A stretch of 64,000 nucleotides of DNA from Bog-756 sp963839925 (GCA_963839925.1 CAWIWV010000001.1:372001-436000); one strand, 5' to 3'; shown: positions 38,756-48,434, counted from the first letter of the stretch. Notes: generated by a model from the sequence alone, not told the origin. A program made the numbers and translations.

Positions 38756-40579
38756 ATGGCTGGAGACCCGACGGTAGCGATTTCGGGCGTCGCCCCCGCA
38801 GACGGCCGCAGTGCGCTGTTCCGGTTCCTGTTCGTCCACGAGATCGACGAGTACCCGAACAACCGCAAGCGCACGTTCTATCTGGGGCTCGCGGTCCTCT
38901 CGACCATCGTCCTCTACTACACGTACTTCACCCAGACCGGGGTCACCCCCAACCTGTTGGTGTACTTCCACATGTCCTTCTCGTACTACGTGGGCATCGT
39001 GATCATCTCGAACCTGATCGGCGCGTTTGCCTCGCTGCCCGCCAGCAAGACCGACAAGATCGGGCGCTCCAACGTCGTGATCTACGGACTGTTGCTGGTC
39101 GGGCTCATCGTGACGTTCGCCATCCCGGCGTGCAAGACCGAGTTGCAGTTCGCCATCGCGATCTGCGCACTCGGGCTCGTCGAAGGAGCGATCCTGGTCG
39201 CCACCCCGGCCCTGGTTCGCGACTTCAGCCCGCAGTTGGGACGGGCCACCGCCATGGGCTTCTGGACGATCGGACCGGTGGCCGGATCGCTGTTGACCAG
39301 CATCGTCGCAACCAACACCCTCTCCCACTTCGGCACCTGGCAGAGCCAGTTCAGGATCTCCGGCATCACTTGCCTGGTGGTGTTCGTCATCGCGCTCTTC
39401 TGGTTGAAGGACCTGTCCTACCGGCTCCGCGAGCAGCTGATCGTCTCCGAACGGGACCGGGCGTTGGTCGAGGCAAAAGCCCAGGGTCTGTCCGAGTCCG
39501 AGGTAGCCGCGGCGACCGCCCATCCCTGGCGCCAGATACTCAAGTTGGACCTGATCGGATCCTCGGTGGGCATCTCGATCTACCTGCTCGTCTACTTCGC
39601 TGCGTCCGCGTTCTTCACCATCTACTGGGCGACCGTGTTCAAGAACCCCAACGGTCTCAACCTCTCCACCGTCCAGGCCAACAGTCTCAACCAGTGGTAC
39701 TGGGGGGCGGACGCGATCACCCTCATCATCTTCGGGGTGCTGTCGGACCTCTTGAGGGTGCGCAAGCCGCTGATGCTGGTCGGGGCCCTCGGTTCGACCG
39801 TCATGCTGATCATCTTCCTCCGCCAGGCGACCCACCCCTACACCAGCTTCCACACCCTGGTCCTGCTCGAGGTCCTGCTCGCCACCTTCATCTCCCTCAC
39901 CTACGCGCCCTGGATGGCCGCCTACACCGAGAGCGTCGAGGCCAGGAACCCGGCCCTGGTCGGAACCGGTCTGGCGTTGTGGGGTTGGATACTGCGGCTC
40001 ACCGTCGGGATCTCGTTCATCTTCCTGCCGATGGTGGTGACCTCGGTGAACCCGATCGTGAACAACCTGCCGCTCGCACAGACGACGATCAACGGCAAAC
40101 CCTTCAACGCGCAAGCGTTCCAACTCGCCCATCCCAAGTCGGTGGCCTTCGCCGAGGCCAATGCCAGCTGGCTGAAGGTGCTCACCGAACCCAAGGTCGC
40201 CCCGGTGGTCGCAAAGCTGAACACCGATCTGACGCCGGCGAACCTGGTCGCCTTCCAGAAGCTGGTCTCGCCCTACGTCTTCAACAAGACCGTCGCCAAC
40301 GCAGCCAAGCTCAAGACGCTGGTCGTCCCCTACGAAGCCGAGCTCACCTTTCTCGCCAACCACCAGAGCCAGCTGACCGATCTCGAGAACGGGGTGGCCA
40401 AGTCTCCCGAGCAGTGGCAGCACTGGTTCTGGGTCTGCGTCGGCGGCATGATCCTCTTCATCCCCACGATCTTCTTCAGCCGAGGCCGTTGGAGCATGAA
40501 GCGCGCCCGTCAAGATGCCGAAGAGCACGAGCAGGGTGTTGCCGACGAGTTGAAGGAGCTGGTGGGCGCGAACACCTGA
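38756..40579 (+). CDS. MFS transporter with large loop before the last helix
   Basis: 607 residues. Major facilitator features include about twelve helices and the intracellular loop 'SLPASKTDKIGRSNVVIYG' after helix 2. Between the penultimate and last helices there is an unusual region of about 120 residues ('VNPIVNNLPLAQTTING' to 'SPEQWQHW'), hydrophilic and helical, likely outside the membrane. It starts 80 bp after the acyl-CoA dehydrogenase on the same strand, so it may import the substrate of this degradation locus, such as a steroid or other carboxylate. Confidence 0.85.
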   Translation: MAGDPTVAISGVAPADGRSALFRFLFVHEIDEYPNNRKRTFYLGLAVLSTIVLYYTYFTQTGVTPNLLVYFHMSFSYYVGIVIISNLIGAFASLPASKTDKIGRSNVVIYGLLLVGLIVTFAIPACKTELQFAIAICALGLVEGAILVATPALVRDFSPQLGRATAMGFWTIGPVAGSLLTSIVATNTLSHFGTWQSQFRISGITCLVVFVIALFWLKDLSYRLREQLIVSERDRALVEAKAQGLSESEVAAATAHPWRQILKLDLIGSSVGISIYLLVYFAASAFFTIYWATVFKNPNGLNLSTVQANSLNQWYWGADAITLIIFGVLSDLLRVRKPLMLVGALGSTVMLIIFLRQATHPYTSFHTLVLLEVLLATFISLTYAPWMAAYTESVEARNPALVGTGLALWGWILRLTVGISFIFLPMVVTSVNPIVNNLPLAQTTINGKPFNAQAFQLAHPKSVAFAEANASWLKVLTEPKVAPVVAKLNTDLTPANLVAFQKLVSPYVFNKTVANAAKLKTLVVPYEAELTFLANHQSQLTDLENGVAKSPEQWQHWFWVCVGGMILFIPTIFFSRGRWSMKRARQDAEEHEQGVADELKELVGANT

Positions 40580-40594
40580 ACCGCGCCGCTGTCC

Positions 40595-41533
40595 TCAACC
40601 GGGGTTCGTCGTCTCCACCGCTTCAATCGCTTCGAGCGTCTCGATCTCCACGACCGCCCCGTGGCGGCCTCCGAGCATCTCCCCGTCCCGGTCGCGGGTG
40701 CCGGCGACCAGGGGCGACAGGGCGAGGATGACCACACCCGCCACCAGCACGCCGAGCGCGACGACCTCCGCTGCGATCCACGGACCCGAACGCAGGTGAT
40801 CGCCGAACAAGGTGATCCCCAACACGATGCTGACCAGTGGGTTGATGGTGACGGTGGTGGTGCGCGACGCGGTGATCGGACCGGCGTGGAGCGCGTTCTG
40901 GATGAGGAACACGGTGCCGAGCCCAGCGATGCCGAGCATGTAGGGCTGGAAGTGGGTGAAGACGTGCCCCCAGCCCTCCTTGGTGTACGAGGTGATCGCC
41001 TTGGTCAGTGCCGCGGTGTAGGCGGCGGTGATCGAGGTTGCCGCTCCGAACGCGGCCGCCCTCCACCAGCGCGGTCCACGCAGCGCGGCGGCGATGCACG
41101 CGGCGATCGAGCCGATGAGGATGGCCGACGCCACCCACCACGCGCGGTTGCTGGGGAGTGCGTTCCCCCCGGCCGGAGCAGCCGCCAGAAAGAACCCACC
41201 CAGCCCGGCCACGATCACGATCGCGCCCAGCCACTCCTGCAATCCCAACCGGTAACGGAACCACACACCGAGGATCAACAGCAGAAAGATGAGCTCGGTG
41301 GTCAACACCGGCTGGACCACGCTCAGCTCGCCGAAACGCAGGGCGGTCGCCTGCAACCCGAACTGGACCAGCATCAGGCCGAACCCGATGAGCCAGATCC
41401 GACGCTTGATCGCGTGGGCCATCAGACTGAGCCGCAGTGTCGCCGACTCGGGGGCGGTCTCCACCCCGATGCGCTGGAGGACCGCGGTCAGGGCGTTGAC
41501 GAAGGCAGCGGTCGCCGCCAGCAGGTAGGCCAT
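40595..41533 (-). CDS. EamA/DMT-family transporter
   Basis: 312 residues from ATG 41533. About ten hydrophobic helices, beginning 'MAYLLAATAAFVNALTAVLQRIGVETAP', with two EamA-like halves ('FGLQATALRFGELSVVQPVLTTELIFLLLILG' and 'SRTTTVTINPLVSIVLGITLFGDHL'). Drug/metabolite transporters of this group export or import small metabolites; no substrate is evident. It is convergent with the MFS gene, 15 bp apart. A longer upstream frame is rejected because it overlaps the rhodanese gene. Confidence 0.82.
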   Translation of the reverse strand: MAYLLAATAAFVNALTAVLQRIGVETAPESATLRLSLMAHAIKRRIWLIGFGLMLVQFGLQATALRFGELSVVQPVLTTELIFLLLILGVWFRYRLGLQEWLGAIVIVAGLGGFFLAAAPAGGNALPSNRAWWVASAILIGSIAACIAAALRGPRWWRAAAFGAATSITAAYTAALTKAITSYTKEGWGHVFTHFQPYMLGIAGLGTVFLIQNALHAGPITASRTTTVTINPLVSIVLGITLFGDHLRSGPWIAAEVVALGVLVAGVVILALSPLVAGTRDRDGEMLGGRHGAVVEIETLEAIEAVETTNPG

Positions 41534-41559
41534 CACCCCCGTTGTACTCGCGAATTGCC

Positions 41560-41952
41560 CTACCCGCACGCTCCGGAAGGATTCGAGCCGGCCCACGCGG
41601 TCCAGGCCTGATAGCCCCCGATCAGGTCGCTCGCGTGGAGGAATCCCAGCTCGTGGAGGGAGGCGGCGGCAAGGGAGGAGGCATACCCTGCCGAACAGAC
41701 GACGACCACCGGTTGGTCGAACCCGGTGACCTCGGGGATCCGATGCGGACCCTCGGGGTCGAGCCGCCACTCGAGCACGTTGCGTTCGATGACCAGTGCG
41801 CCGGGCAGCTCACCTTCGTCGGCGCGCTGGGCAGCGGGTCGGATGTCGATGACCAGGCCACCGGCCGCTTCGACCGAGCTGAGCGCTTCGGGTCCGACCC
41901 GGCCGATGGTGCGCCGTGCCCGGGTCACCAGGTCGTCGGCCGAAAGGCTCAC
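41560..41952 (-). CDS. Rhodanese-like sulfurtransferase
   Basis: 130 residues with the rhodanese layout: 'GLVIDIRPAAQRADEGELPGALVIER' and the active Cys loop 'VVVVCSAGYASSLAAASL', ending 'LIGGYQAWTAWAG'. Single-domain rhodaneses move sulfane sulfur. GTG 41952 overlaps the stop of the upstream cysteine dioxygenase-like gene (GTGA), so the pair should be one sulfur-metabolism operon. Confidence 0.88.
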   Translation of the reverse strand: MSLSADDLVTRARRTIGRVGPEALSSVEAAGGLVIDIRPAAQRADEGELPGALVIERNVLEWRLDPEGPHRIPEVTGFDQPVVVVCSAGYASSLAAASLHELGFLHASDLIGGYQAWTAWAGSNPSGACG

Positions 41953-42554
41953 GAGGGATCGTGGTCGCTGGTGGTGTCGAAGGGGCCCAAGGGATGGGTC
42001 TGCTCGACCCGGGTGATCTCCAGCCGTCCCCGCTCGTTGAGCCGGTAGTAGGACATGGTGGTGAGCTTCGGGCCGTAGACGTGGACGCTCACCGCGTCCC
42101 GCCCACTGTCGTTGTAGATGTCATGGATGTACCCCGGGCCGAACGTCCGGTGGCGGCCGGCTTCGAGTCGCCGGCTGGTGATCAGGTTCACACCGTGCGA
42201 CGAAGGCCGGACGGTCGACTCGACGAGCTGGCCCTCGGCGACCACCACCGCGCCGTGGGACAACCCGTGGTCATGGAGCTCGATGTTCCCGCCGGGAGGC
42301 CAACCGATGGCCCACACCTCGAACAGATCGGTGACCGCCATCAAGACCCAGGTGCGCTCGGCCAACCCGCGCATCTCGGGGATGGCCGGTGCCGTCTGAG
42401 CGAACTGGCCGGCGACGGCGAGCAGGTCGATCGGCTTGGTTCGACCGGCGCGTCGAGGGAGGGGGGACCCCGGCCCGGCCGGCAGGCCCTCTGAGGAGTC
42501 GAAGGCCGACGGATTGGGGGGATCCACGGCCGGACCGAGGTAGGCGATTGCCAT
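41949..42554 (-). CDS. Cysteine dioxygenase-like cupin
   Basis: 201 residues from ATG 42554. The cupin iron ligands appear in 'GWPPGGNIELHDHGLSHGAVVVAEGQL' and 'FGPGYIHDIYNDSG', with 'AVSVHVYGPKLTTMSYY' near the end, as in bacterial cysteine dioxygenases. These oxidise cysteine (or another thiol) to the sulfinate with Fe and O2. The coupled rhodanese supports a thiol-sulfur role. Thiol specificity is not determined by sequence reading. Confidence 0.85.
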   Translation of the reverse strand: MAIAYLGPAVDPPNPSAFDSSEGLPAGPGSPLPRRAGRTKPIDLLAVAGQFAQTAPAIPEMRGLAERTWVLMAVTDLFEVWAIGWPPGGNIELHDHGLSHGAVVVAEGQLVESTVRPSSHGVNLITSRRLEAGRHRTFGPGYIHDIYNDSGRDAVSVHVYGPKLTTMSYYRLNERGRLEITRVEQTHPLGPFDTTSDHDPS

Positions 42555-42586
42555 GGACCCACTCTATATTCGGTAAAGCCGATCAA

Positions 42587-43174
42587 TCAAGTAGAATTTA
42601 TAGGATTCTCCGAAGCGTGGGGCGAGGAGCACGTGCAGTGAGAGGCCTTGGGCATGTGCAGCCCGAGTGCGTACCCCTCGAGGAAGACGTCTGCTTCGGC
42701 ACGGCGGGGATAGCGCCTCTCGAGCTCGCTGAAACGGGGGGAGTGGTTCGGTTCGATGAGGTGGGCCAGCTCGTGCACGATGACCGCGTCGAGGACCCAG
42801 TCGGGCGCCACTCTGAGCCGTTCGGAGATGCGGATCTCACCGGTTCCGTAGGTGCAGGAGCCCCATCGCTTGTTCTGAGTGGTCGACCAGCGGATGGACG
42901 ACGGGGCGACCCCGTCGAGATAGCGGCGTCCGAGTGCGAGGGCCCGCTCCTCGAGCTGCTGGTCGGACGTATGCAGGTGCGGTCGATGTCGCTCGAGGCG
43001 GCGGGCGAGGCTTTCGACCATCTCGTCGCGCTCCACGCCGCGTAGGTGGGCGGGGACCACCACGACGATCCGATCTCCCTCCCAGTGCGCTCCGGCCGTC
43101 TTCTTCCGTCGCTTGCTGACCCGCACCTCGATGTCCGGGCGGAACAGTGTCGGGGGTTCGGTGACGTAGGTCAT
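42587..43174 (-). CDS. YgjP/SprT-like metal-dependent hydrolase (DUF45)
   Basis: 195 residues from ATG 43174; GTG 43201 is an alternative. It contains 'KRWGSCTYGTGEIRISERLRVAP' and the zinc motif 'VIVHELAHLIEPNHSPRF', i.e. HExxH plus a downstream His, typical of YgjP (M48-related DUF45) proteins. These are cytoplasmic proteins proposed to be metalloproteases. No partner gene is evident. Confidence 0.87.
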   Translation of the reverse strand: MTYVTEPPTLFRPDIEVRVSKRRKKTAGAHWEGDRIVVVVPAHLRGVERDEMVESLARRLERHRPHLHTSDQQLEERALALGRRYLDGVAPSSIRWSTTQNKRWGSCTYGTGEIRISERLRVAPDWVLDAVIVHELAHLIEPNHSPRFSELERRYPRRAEADVFLEGYALGLHMPKASHCTCSSPHASENPINST

Positions 43175-43313
43175 GGGGGCACCGTAGGGGTTGGTTGTCA
43201 CGGGCTCGGGCGGGGAGCCCGATCGTATGCTCCAGCATCGGCAGAGGTGCGCATGTGCCCGATCGAGCGTGCCCGATTCGGGAGCCGGAAACCACCGGAA
43301 CTACCATGACCAG

Positions 43314-43796
43314 GTGCGTCGATACCTGACACCCCGGTGCCTCGGGATGCACGCGACCATCCTCGTCCTGCTTCCCGCCTTCGCCTGGTTGACCAAGTGG
43401 CAGCTCGAACGGGCCCTCGGTGGGAACACGTTGAGTTGGGCGTACACCTTCGAGTGGCCCCTCTTCGCGATCTATGCGGTCTACGTGTGGTGGCAGCTCA
43501 TCCACGACCAGCCGACTGCGATCAACCGGCGTAAGTTGCAACCACCGGTCGCCAAAGCCGAGGGCGAACCACTCGAGGAGCACGATCTGCCCGGCTGGGC
43601 GCTGAGTGGTGGATGGCGCAAGAACGTGGACGTCGCCGCCCGGTCGGCGATCGACGAGGACGCACCCCGGCACGAGCGGTTCGCTCCCCAGACGCCCGAG
43701 GAAGCGGCCCAGTTGGCCGCGTACAACCGCTACCTCGCGCAGCTCAACGCGGCCGACGAGGCTGACGCTGCTGACGCTGCTGCGGAGCGTCGATGA
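43314..43796 (+). CDS. Membrane protein of unknown function, paired with DUF3817 gene
   Basis: 160 residues from GTG 43314. One or two N-terminal helices ('MHATILVLLPAFAWLTKWQLERALGG', 'WPLFAIYAVYVWWQLI') are followed by a soluble charged tail ending in Ala/Asp repeats. The first part resembles SURF1-neighbouring actinobacterial proteins. The stop overlaps the DUF3817 start as ATGA, so the two are coupled. Confidence 0.68.
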   Translation: MRRYLTPRCLGMHATILVLLPAFAWLTKWQLERALGGNTLSWAYTFEWPLFAIYAVYVWWQLIHDQPTAINRRKLQPPVAKAEGEPLEEHDLPGWALSGGWRKNVDVAARSAIDEDAPRHERFAPQTPEEAAQLAAYNRYLAQLNAADEADAADAAAERR

Positions 43797-44245
43797 CCGA
43801 GGCCCAACCGACCCTGAAGGAGCTCGGTCGGCCGTCACTGTCCGGACTGTTCCAGCGGGGCATCGTCGGGGCGCTCGTCCGCTACCGGGTGATGGCGTTC
43901 GTCGTGGGCACCGCGCTGCTCTGCCTGTTCGTCGTGGTCATCTTCCAGCTGTGCGGGGTGAAGATGAAGGTGGAAGAGGAGATCGTGGCGCCGATCCACG
44001 GCTACCTCTATCTGATCTACCTGGTCGCCGCCGCCGACCTCGCCCGACGCGCCCGGTGGAGGCTCGGAAGGATCCTGGTTGTCGCAGCGGCAGGCTTCGT
44101 GCCGACCCTGGCGTTCTTCGTGGAGCACCACATCTACCAGCAGATGCAGGCCGAGTGGGCAGCGGAGGGTCCGCCCGGTTCTTCCGGTGTCGGCGCGGCG
44201 ACTCGAGAGCCGCCGGACCCGGTCAGATCAGCGGGCGCCCCGTAG
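43793..44245 (+). CDS. DUF3817 membrane protein
   Basis: 150 residues with three or more helices: 'YRVMAFVVGTALLCLFVVVIFQL', 'APIHGYLYLIYLVAAADLARRARW' and 'LVVAAAGFVPTLAFFVEHHI'. The 'PIHGYLYLIYL' and 'VPTLAFFVE' segments are diagnostic of DUF3817, widespread in Actinobacteria and of unknown function. Its 3' end overlaps the convergent amidohydrolase by 18 bp. Confidence 0.83.
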   Translation: MTEAQPTLKELGRPSLSGLFQRGIVGALVRYRVMAFVVGTALLCLFVVVIFQLCGVKMKVEEEIVAPIHGYLYLIYLVAAADLARRARWRLGRILVVAAAGFVPTLAFFVEHHIYQQMQAEWAAEGPPGSSGVGAATREPPDPVRSAGAP

Positions 44246-45952
44246 CAGCGCACCGGGACGGGCGCCGGTCTCCTCGCCGTCGCGGAAGGTGGTCACTCCG
44301 GACTTGATGGTCTCGACGTAACCGGTCGCACCCTGGAGCAGCCGGCTCCCTCCTGCCGGCAGGTCGTTGGCAATTGTGGGATTGGTCAACTGGAGGTGCT
44401 CGTAGTCGATCACGTTGAGGTCGGCCATCGCTCCCACCTCGATGGTTCCCCGATCGCCCAATCCGTAGAGGCGGGCGGTGTCGTGGGTCTGCTTCTTCAC
44501 GATCCACTCGAGCGGAAGGCGGTCGCCGCGGGTCCGGTCGCGGGTCCAGTGGGTGACCATGAAGGTGGGTTGCGATGCGTCACAGATGACCCCGCAGTGC
44601 GCACCCCCGTCTCCCAGCCCCGCGGCGGATCGAGGATGGAGCAGCATCTCGCGCGCCGGATCGAGGCTGCCGTCGGAGTAGTTGAGCACGGGCACGTAGA
44701 GAAGGCCTCGTCCGTCCTCCTCGAGCATGGCGTCGTAGGCGATCGACATCGCGGTGCGCCCGGTTGCCGCGGCCATGCCGGCCAACGAGTGCTCGGGACC
44801 GGGTTCGTAGTTCGGGGGGCTGCCGAGCACGAAAGTCGTGCGGAACGCCCGCTCCATCCGCTCGGCGGTTTCGGGATCGGGTTGCCACGACTCGATCGTC
44901 CGGCGGACCTCGGGACTCCGCAGAGCGTCGACCAGGGCGTCGTCCGACAGTCCCTTGGCCTTCAACTCGATGTAGGCAGGGATCTGGTCGAACAGCGAAT
45001 AGGTGGTGAAGTGGCCCGACAGGAGGCCGAAGCCCCGGCCGGCGACCTGGGGCCAGATGTCGGCACCGTCGGCCATGGCGGTGAGCGACTCCTCGAGCAG
45101 CTCTCGCCAGAGGTCGGGGGCGTCGTCGACCTGGACCATGGCGAAGGTCACCGGACGCTGGATTGCGGCCGAGAGGCGACGCATCCAGTCCATCTCCTTC
45201 TTCGGACTGAGGATGTCCTCGCCTGCGGTGCCGGCAGGAGCGAGCTCGAACACGCCCGTCCCCAGCTCGCCGAGCGCGCTCCCGATCCCGAACAGCTCGT
45301 CCTCAGAGGCGTGGGTGCCAGGAACGGGCTCGCCGTCGATGGCCCGGTGGGCGGTGGTGCGCGAGGTCGAGAATCCGAGGGCGCCCGCGGCGATCGCCTC
45401 CTTCACCAACTGCTTCATGGTCTCGATGTCAGCGGGAGTCGCCGGCTCGTTGCGCGCGCCGCGTTCGCCCATGACATAGGACCGAACCGCGCCGTGGGCG
45501 ATCTGGGTCCCGAGGTCGAGGGTCCATTTGCGTTCGCCGAGCGCGTCGAGGTACTCGGGGAACGTCTCCCAATCCCAGGTCATCCCCTCGGCGAGTGCAG
45601 AACCCGGGATGTCCTCGACTCCCTCCATCAGCCCGATCAGCCACTCGTGCCGGTCGGGGCGGGCCGGCGCGAAACCGACGCCGCAGTTGCCGGTGACCAC
45701 CGTGGTCACGCCGTGCCAGCTGCTGGGCGCGAGGACCTCGTCCCAGGTGGCCTGGCCGTCGTAGTGGGTGTGGATGTCGACCCAGCCCGGAGTGACCAGC
45801 AACCCGTCCGCGTCGATGTCCGTGGAGGCCGACTCGTCGCGGAAGGAGCCGACTCCGGTGACGCGTCCACGGTCGACGACGACGTCGGCGGTCCGGGCGG
45901 GAGCGCCGGTGCCGTCCACCACCGTCCCACCTCGAATGATCAGATCGTGCAT
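44228..45952 (-). CDS. N-acyl-D-amino-acid deacylase-like amidohydrolase
   Basis: 574 residues from ATG 45952. It begins 'DLIIRGGTVVDGTGAPARTADVVVDRGRVTGVG', has the metal motif 'GWVDIHTHYDGQ', the 'GVTTVVTGNCGVGFAPARP' loop of D-aminoacylases, 'ALGFSTSRTTAH', and the late Asp in 'GLGDGGAHCGVICDAS'. The family hydrolyses N-acyl-D-amino acids or related amides with zinc. Length suits the larger actinobacterial subgroup. It is divergent from the inositol-phosphatase-like gene. Confidence 0.88.
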   Translation of the reverse strand: MHDLIIRGGTVVDGTGAPARTADVVVDRGRVTGVGSFRDESASTDIDADGLLVTPGWVDIHTHYDGQATWDEVLAPSSWHGVTTVVTGNCGVGFAPARPDRHEWLIGLMEGVEDIPGSALAEGMTWDWETFPEYLDALGERKWTLDLGTQIAHGAVRSYVMGERGARNEPATPADIETMKQLVKEAIAAGALGFSTSRTTAHRAIDGEPVPGTHASEDELFGIGSALGELGTGVFELAPAGTAGEDILSPKKEMDWMRRLSAAIQRPVTFAMVQVDDAPDLWRELLEESLTAMADGADIWPQVAGRGFGLLSGHFTTYSLFDQIPAYIELKAKGLSDDALVDALRSPEVRRTIESWQPDPETAERMERAFRTTFVLGSPPNYEPGPEHSLAGMAAATGRTAMSIAYDAMLEEDGRGLLYVPVLNYSDGSLDPAREMLLHPRSAAGLGDGGAHCGVICDASQPTFMVTHWTRDRTRGDRLPLEWIVKKQTHDTARLYGLGDRGTIEVGAMADLNVIDYEHLQLTNPTIANDLPAGGSRLLQGATGYVETIKSGVTTFRDGEETGARPGALLRGAR

Positions 45953-46090
45953 GGTGCCTCCCCCTTCGATACGCCCAACGATGCTCGCACGGGATGTGCG
46001 GGAGCGCAACGGAGGGCCGGGTCGGGGCTGTATTTCGTGCAGACTGTTCCCCTTGAAGCGTCGGCGACCAGGACCAGAGAGGGTTTCGGG

Positions 46091-46852
46091 GTGGAATCGA
46101 GCACACTGACCGAAGAACATCGGGCGGCGGTCGAGCTCGCAACTGCTGCCGGCCAGGCGTTGCTGGAGCTTCGTGAGCGGTCGACGCCGGGCAAGGAGCT
46201 GGGTCGGGAGGGTGATCTGCTCTCGCACGGACTGCTCATCGAGCGGATGGTCGAACGGTTCCCCGGCGATCGGATCCGATCGGAGGAGGCGCAACGAGCC
46301 GAAGCGCTCGAAAGCGACGCAGGTCGGGTCTGGAACATCGATCCCTTGGACGGCACCCGCGAGTACTCGGAGGGAAGAGAGGACTGGGCCGTGCACGTCG
46401 CGCTGGCCGTCGACGGTGAGGTGCGGGTCGGGGGGGTGGCGCTCCCGGCGATGGGCGTGGCGTTGGGGTCCGGCGATCCGCCGGCGCTCGCAGAGCCGGC
46501 AGCGGTGCCGAGGATCGTGGTCAGCCGCACTCGGCCTCCGGAGTTCATTCCGCCCGTGGCCGAGCAGTTGGGAGCGGTGACCGTGCCCATGGGTTCTGCC
46601 GGGGCCAAGATCGCCGCGGTCATCCTCGGCGACGCGGAGATCTATCTGCACGCGGGCGGCCAGTACGAATGGGACTCGGCTGCTCCTGTGGCCGTCGCTC
46701 TGGCGACGGGGCTCCACGCGAGCCGGCTCGACGGTTCACCGCTGCGCTACTCGCAACCGGATCCGTGGTTGCCGGACCTCGTGGTGTGCCATCCGACGTT
46801 GGTCGACGCGGTGATGGGCGCGCTGTCCGAGGCGGGATTGCAGAGCTCATGA
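46091..46852 (+). CDS. Inositol monophosphatase family protein (CysQ-like)
   Basis: 253 residues from GTG 46091. The Mg site 'WNIDPLDGTREYSEGREDWAVHVAL' and the second motif 'YEWDSAAPVAVALATGLHASRLDG' identify the family, and 'SRTRPPEFIPPVAEQLG' with 'MGSAGAKIAAVILGDAEIYLH' resembles 3'(2'),5'-bisphosphate nucleotidases. The probable role is removing phosphate from PAP or a sugar phosphate. The stop overlaps the reductase start as ATGA. Confidence 0.87.
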   Translation: MESSTLTEEHRAAVELATAAGQALLELRERSTPGKELGREGDLLSHGLLIERMVERFPGDRIRSEEAQRAEALESDAGRVWNIDPLDGTREYSEGREDWAVHVALAVDGEVRVGGVALPAMGVALGSGDPPALAEPAAVPRIVVSRTRPPEFIPPVAEQLGAVTVPMGSAGAKIAAVILGDAEIYLHAGGQYEWDSAAPVAVALATGLHASRLDGSPLRYSQPDPWLPDLVVCHPTLVDAVMGALSEAGLQSS

Positions 46853-48061
46853 GCGGAGCCGGCACGAGCGCGGTGGTGTTCGGTCCGGCCCGGTTGGGTC
46901 CGGTGACACTCAAGAACCGGATCATCAAGTCGGCGACCTTCGAAGGAGCGGCACCGAGGGGCGAGGTCACCGACCAGTTGATCGAGTTCCACCGACGGGT
47001 GGCTTTCGGTGGGGTCGGGATGACCACGGTGGCCTACCTGGCCGTGTCCCCGGAGGGGCGGACCGACCGCCACTGCGTGTTGCTCGGGGAGGAGTCGCTT
47101 CCACGGCTTCGCGAGCTCACCGACGCGGTGCACGAGGCCGGTGCTGCCGTTTCGGCACAGATCGGACACGCCGGCCCGGTCGCCAACGCGCTGATCGAAT
47201 CGAGCGCCTTCGCTTGCGCCTTCGCGCCGGTTCAGCCCGACCGGTTCGATGACCCGGGCTGCTTCGGCGGAGGACATCGCCAGGATCATCGAGGACTACC
47301 GCAGGGGGGCGACCGTCGCGCTGGAGGCCGGGTTCGACTGCATCGAGATCCACCTCGGGCACAACTATCTCTTGAGCGCATTTCTCAGCCCGAAGCTCAA
47401 TCGCCGGGGCGACGGTTGGGGAGGGAGCTTGACCAATCGCGCACGGTTTCCTCGGGACGTGGTCAAGACGGTCAGGGAGGCGGTGGGGGACAGGATCGCG
47501 GTGACGGCCAAGCTCAACATGGCCGATGGCGTGCCCGGGGGGTTCTGGCTCGACGAGAGCATCGAAGTGGCGCGCATGCTCGAGTCCGACGGCGCCCTCG
47601 ACGCGCTGGAGCTGACCGGCGGGAGCTCCCTGTCGAACCCGATGTACCTGTTCCGTGGCGAGGCTCCGCGGCCTGAGTTCGCCGCCACGCTGCCGGCTCC
47701 GCTGCGGGCGGGTTTCCGGGTGGTCGGTTCGAGGTTCCTCCAGGACTATCCGTTCGAGGAGGGATTCTTTCTGCCCTATGCCCGCCAATTCCTCGATGCT
47801 GTTGAAATGCCGCTGATCCTGTTGGGTGGAATCAACAAGTTGGAGACGGTGGAGGAGGCGTTGTCGGAAGGGTTTGCCTTCGTCGCGATGGCTCGGGCGC
47901 TGCTGCGGGAACCGGATCTGGTCGGCCGCTGGGAGAAGGGTGAGGCGAGCGAGGGGCTGTGCATCCACTGCAACAAATGCATGCCCACCATCTACAGCGG
48001 GACCCGATGTGTGCTCGTCTCAGATGGTGGGGCTGGTCCGGGCGGCGACGGCGGTCGGTAA
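46849..48061 (+). CDS. Old yellow enzyme family NADH:flavin oxidoreductase, one frameshift
   Basis: ATG 46849. First frame: 'LGPVTLKNRIIKSATFEGAAPRGEVTDQLIEFHRR', 'AGAAVSAQIGHAGPVAN'. Around 47240 a single-base shift passes to 'RAASAEDIARIIEDYRRGATVALEAGFDCIEIHLGHNYLLSAFLSP' and 'LILLGGINKLETVEEALSEGFAFVAMARALLREPDLV', ending with a Cys cluster 'GLCIHCNKCM'. This is the flavin-binding TIM-barrel of OYE and 2,4-dienoyl-CoA reductases; the C-terminal FAD domain of the latter is absent. About 403 residues. It may reduce an enone or dienoyl-CoA. Confidence 0.83.
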
Positions 48062-48080
48062 CCGGTCGTTCTAGCTCGGG

Positions 48081-48434
48081 CTACTGGTCGTCGGAGTCGG
48101 GATCCGCGTCCCCTCGGGTGATCGGTGCGTCGAGGCCCCAACCGTCTGTGTCTGCCCGTTTGGCTCGCTCGCGCTCGGTCGGATCGCCGACACCGTCGGG
48201 ATCGTCAAAGCCTCCGTCCAGCGTCGCCATCCCCTCGGGATCGTCGAACTCTGCGCCGATCTCTTCGAGCTCACGATCGTCCCCCTGCAACTCGGGGTCG
48301 AGGGACGGATCGAGCTCGACATCCTCGAGGAAGTTGGGATCGAGCCCTGTCTTGTCGTCGAAGGCCTCGTCGCCCTGTTCGAACGTCTCGGTGCCCAGGG
48401 GCTCGTCTGGTGACCAATCGCTGCTATCGCTCAT
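48081..48434 (-). CDS. Small acidic protein of unknown function
   Basis: 117 residues, rich in Asp and Glu throughout ('EDVELDPSLDPELQGDDRELEEIGAEFDDPEG'), without membrane segments or cysteines. It resembles the acidic low-complexity DUF5709-type proteins of Actinobacteria, but that link is weak. ATG 48434 is a plausible start. It is convergent with the reductase gene. Confidence 0.62.
   Translation of the reverse strand: MSDSSDWSPDEPLGTETFEQGDEAFDDKTGLDPNFLEDVELDPSLDPELQGDDRELEEIGAEFDDPEGMATLDGGFDDPDGVGDPTERERAKRADTDGWGLDAPITRGDADPDSDDQ

Noticed and set aside
38743..40528. Long open frames on both strands over the MFS gene
   Set aside because: Their products are Arg/Pro/Gly-rich shadows of high-GC coding sequence with no family features, while the MFS frame has helices and motifs.
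44396..46852. Long plus-strand open frame opposite the D-aminoacylase-like gene
   Set aside because: The first 1.7 kb is antisense to a clear amidohydrolase; only its last 762 bases (from 46091) encode a real protein.
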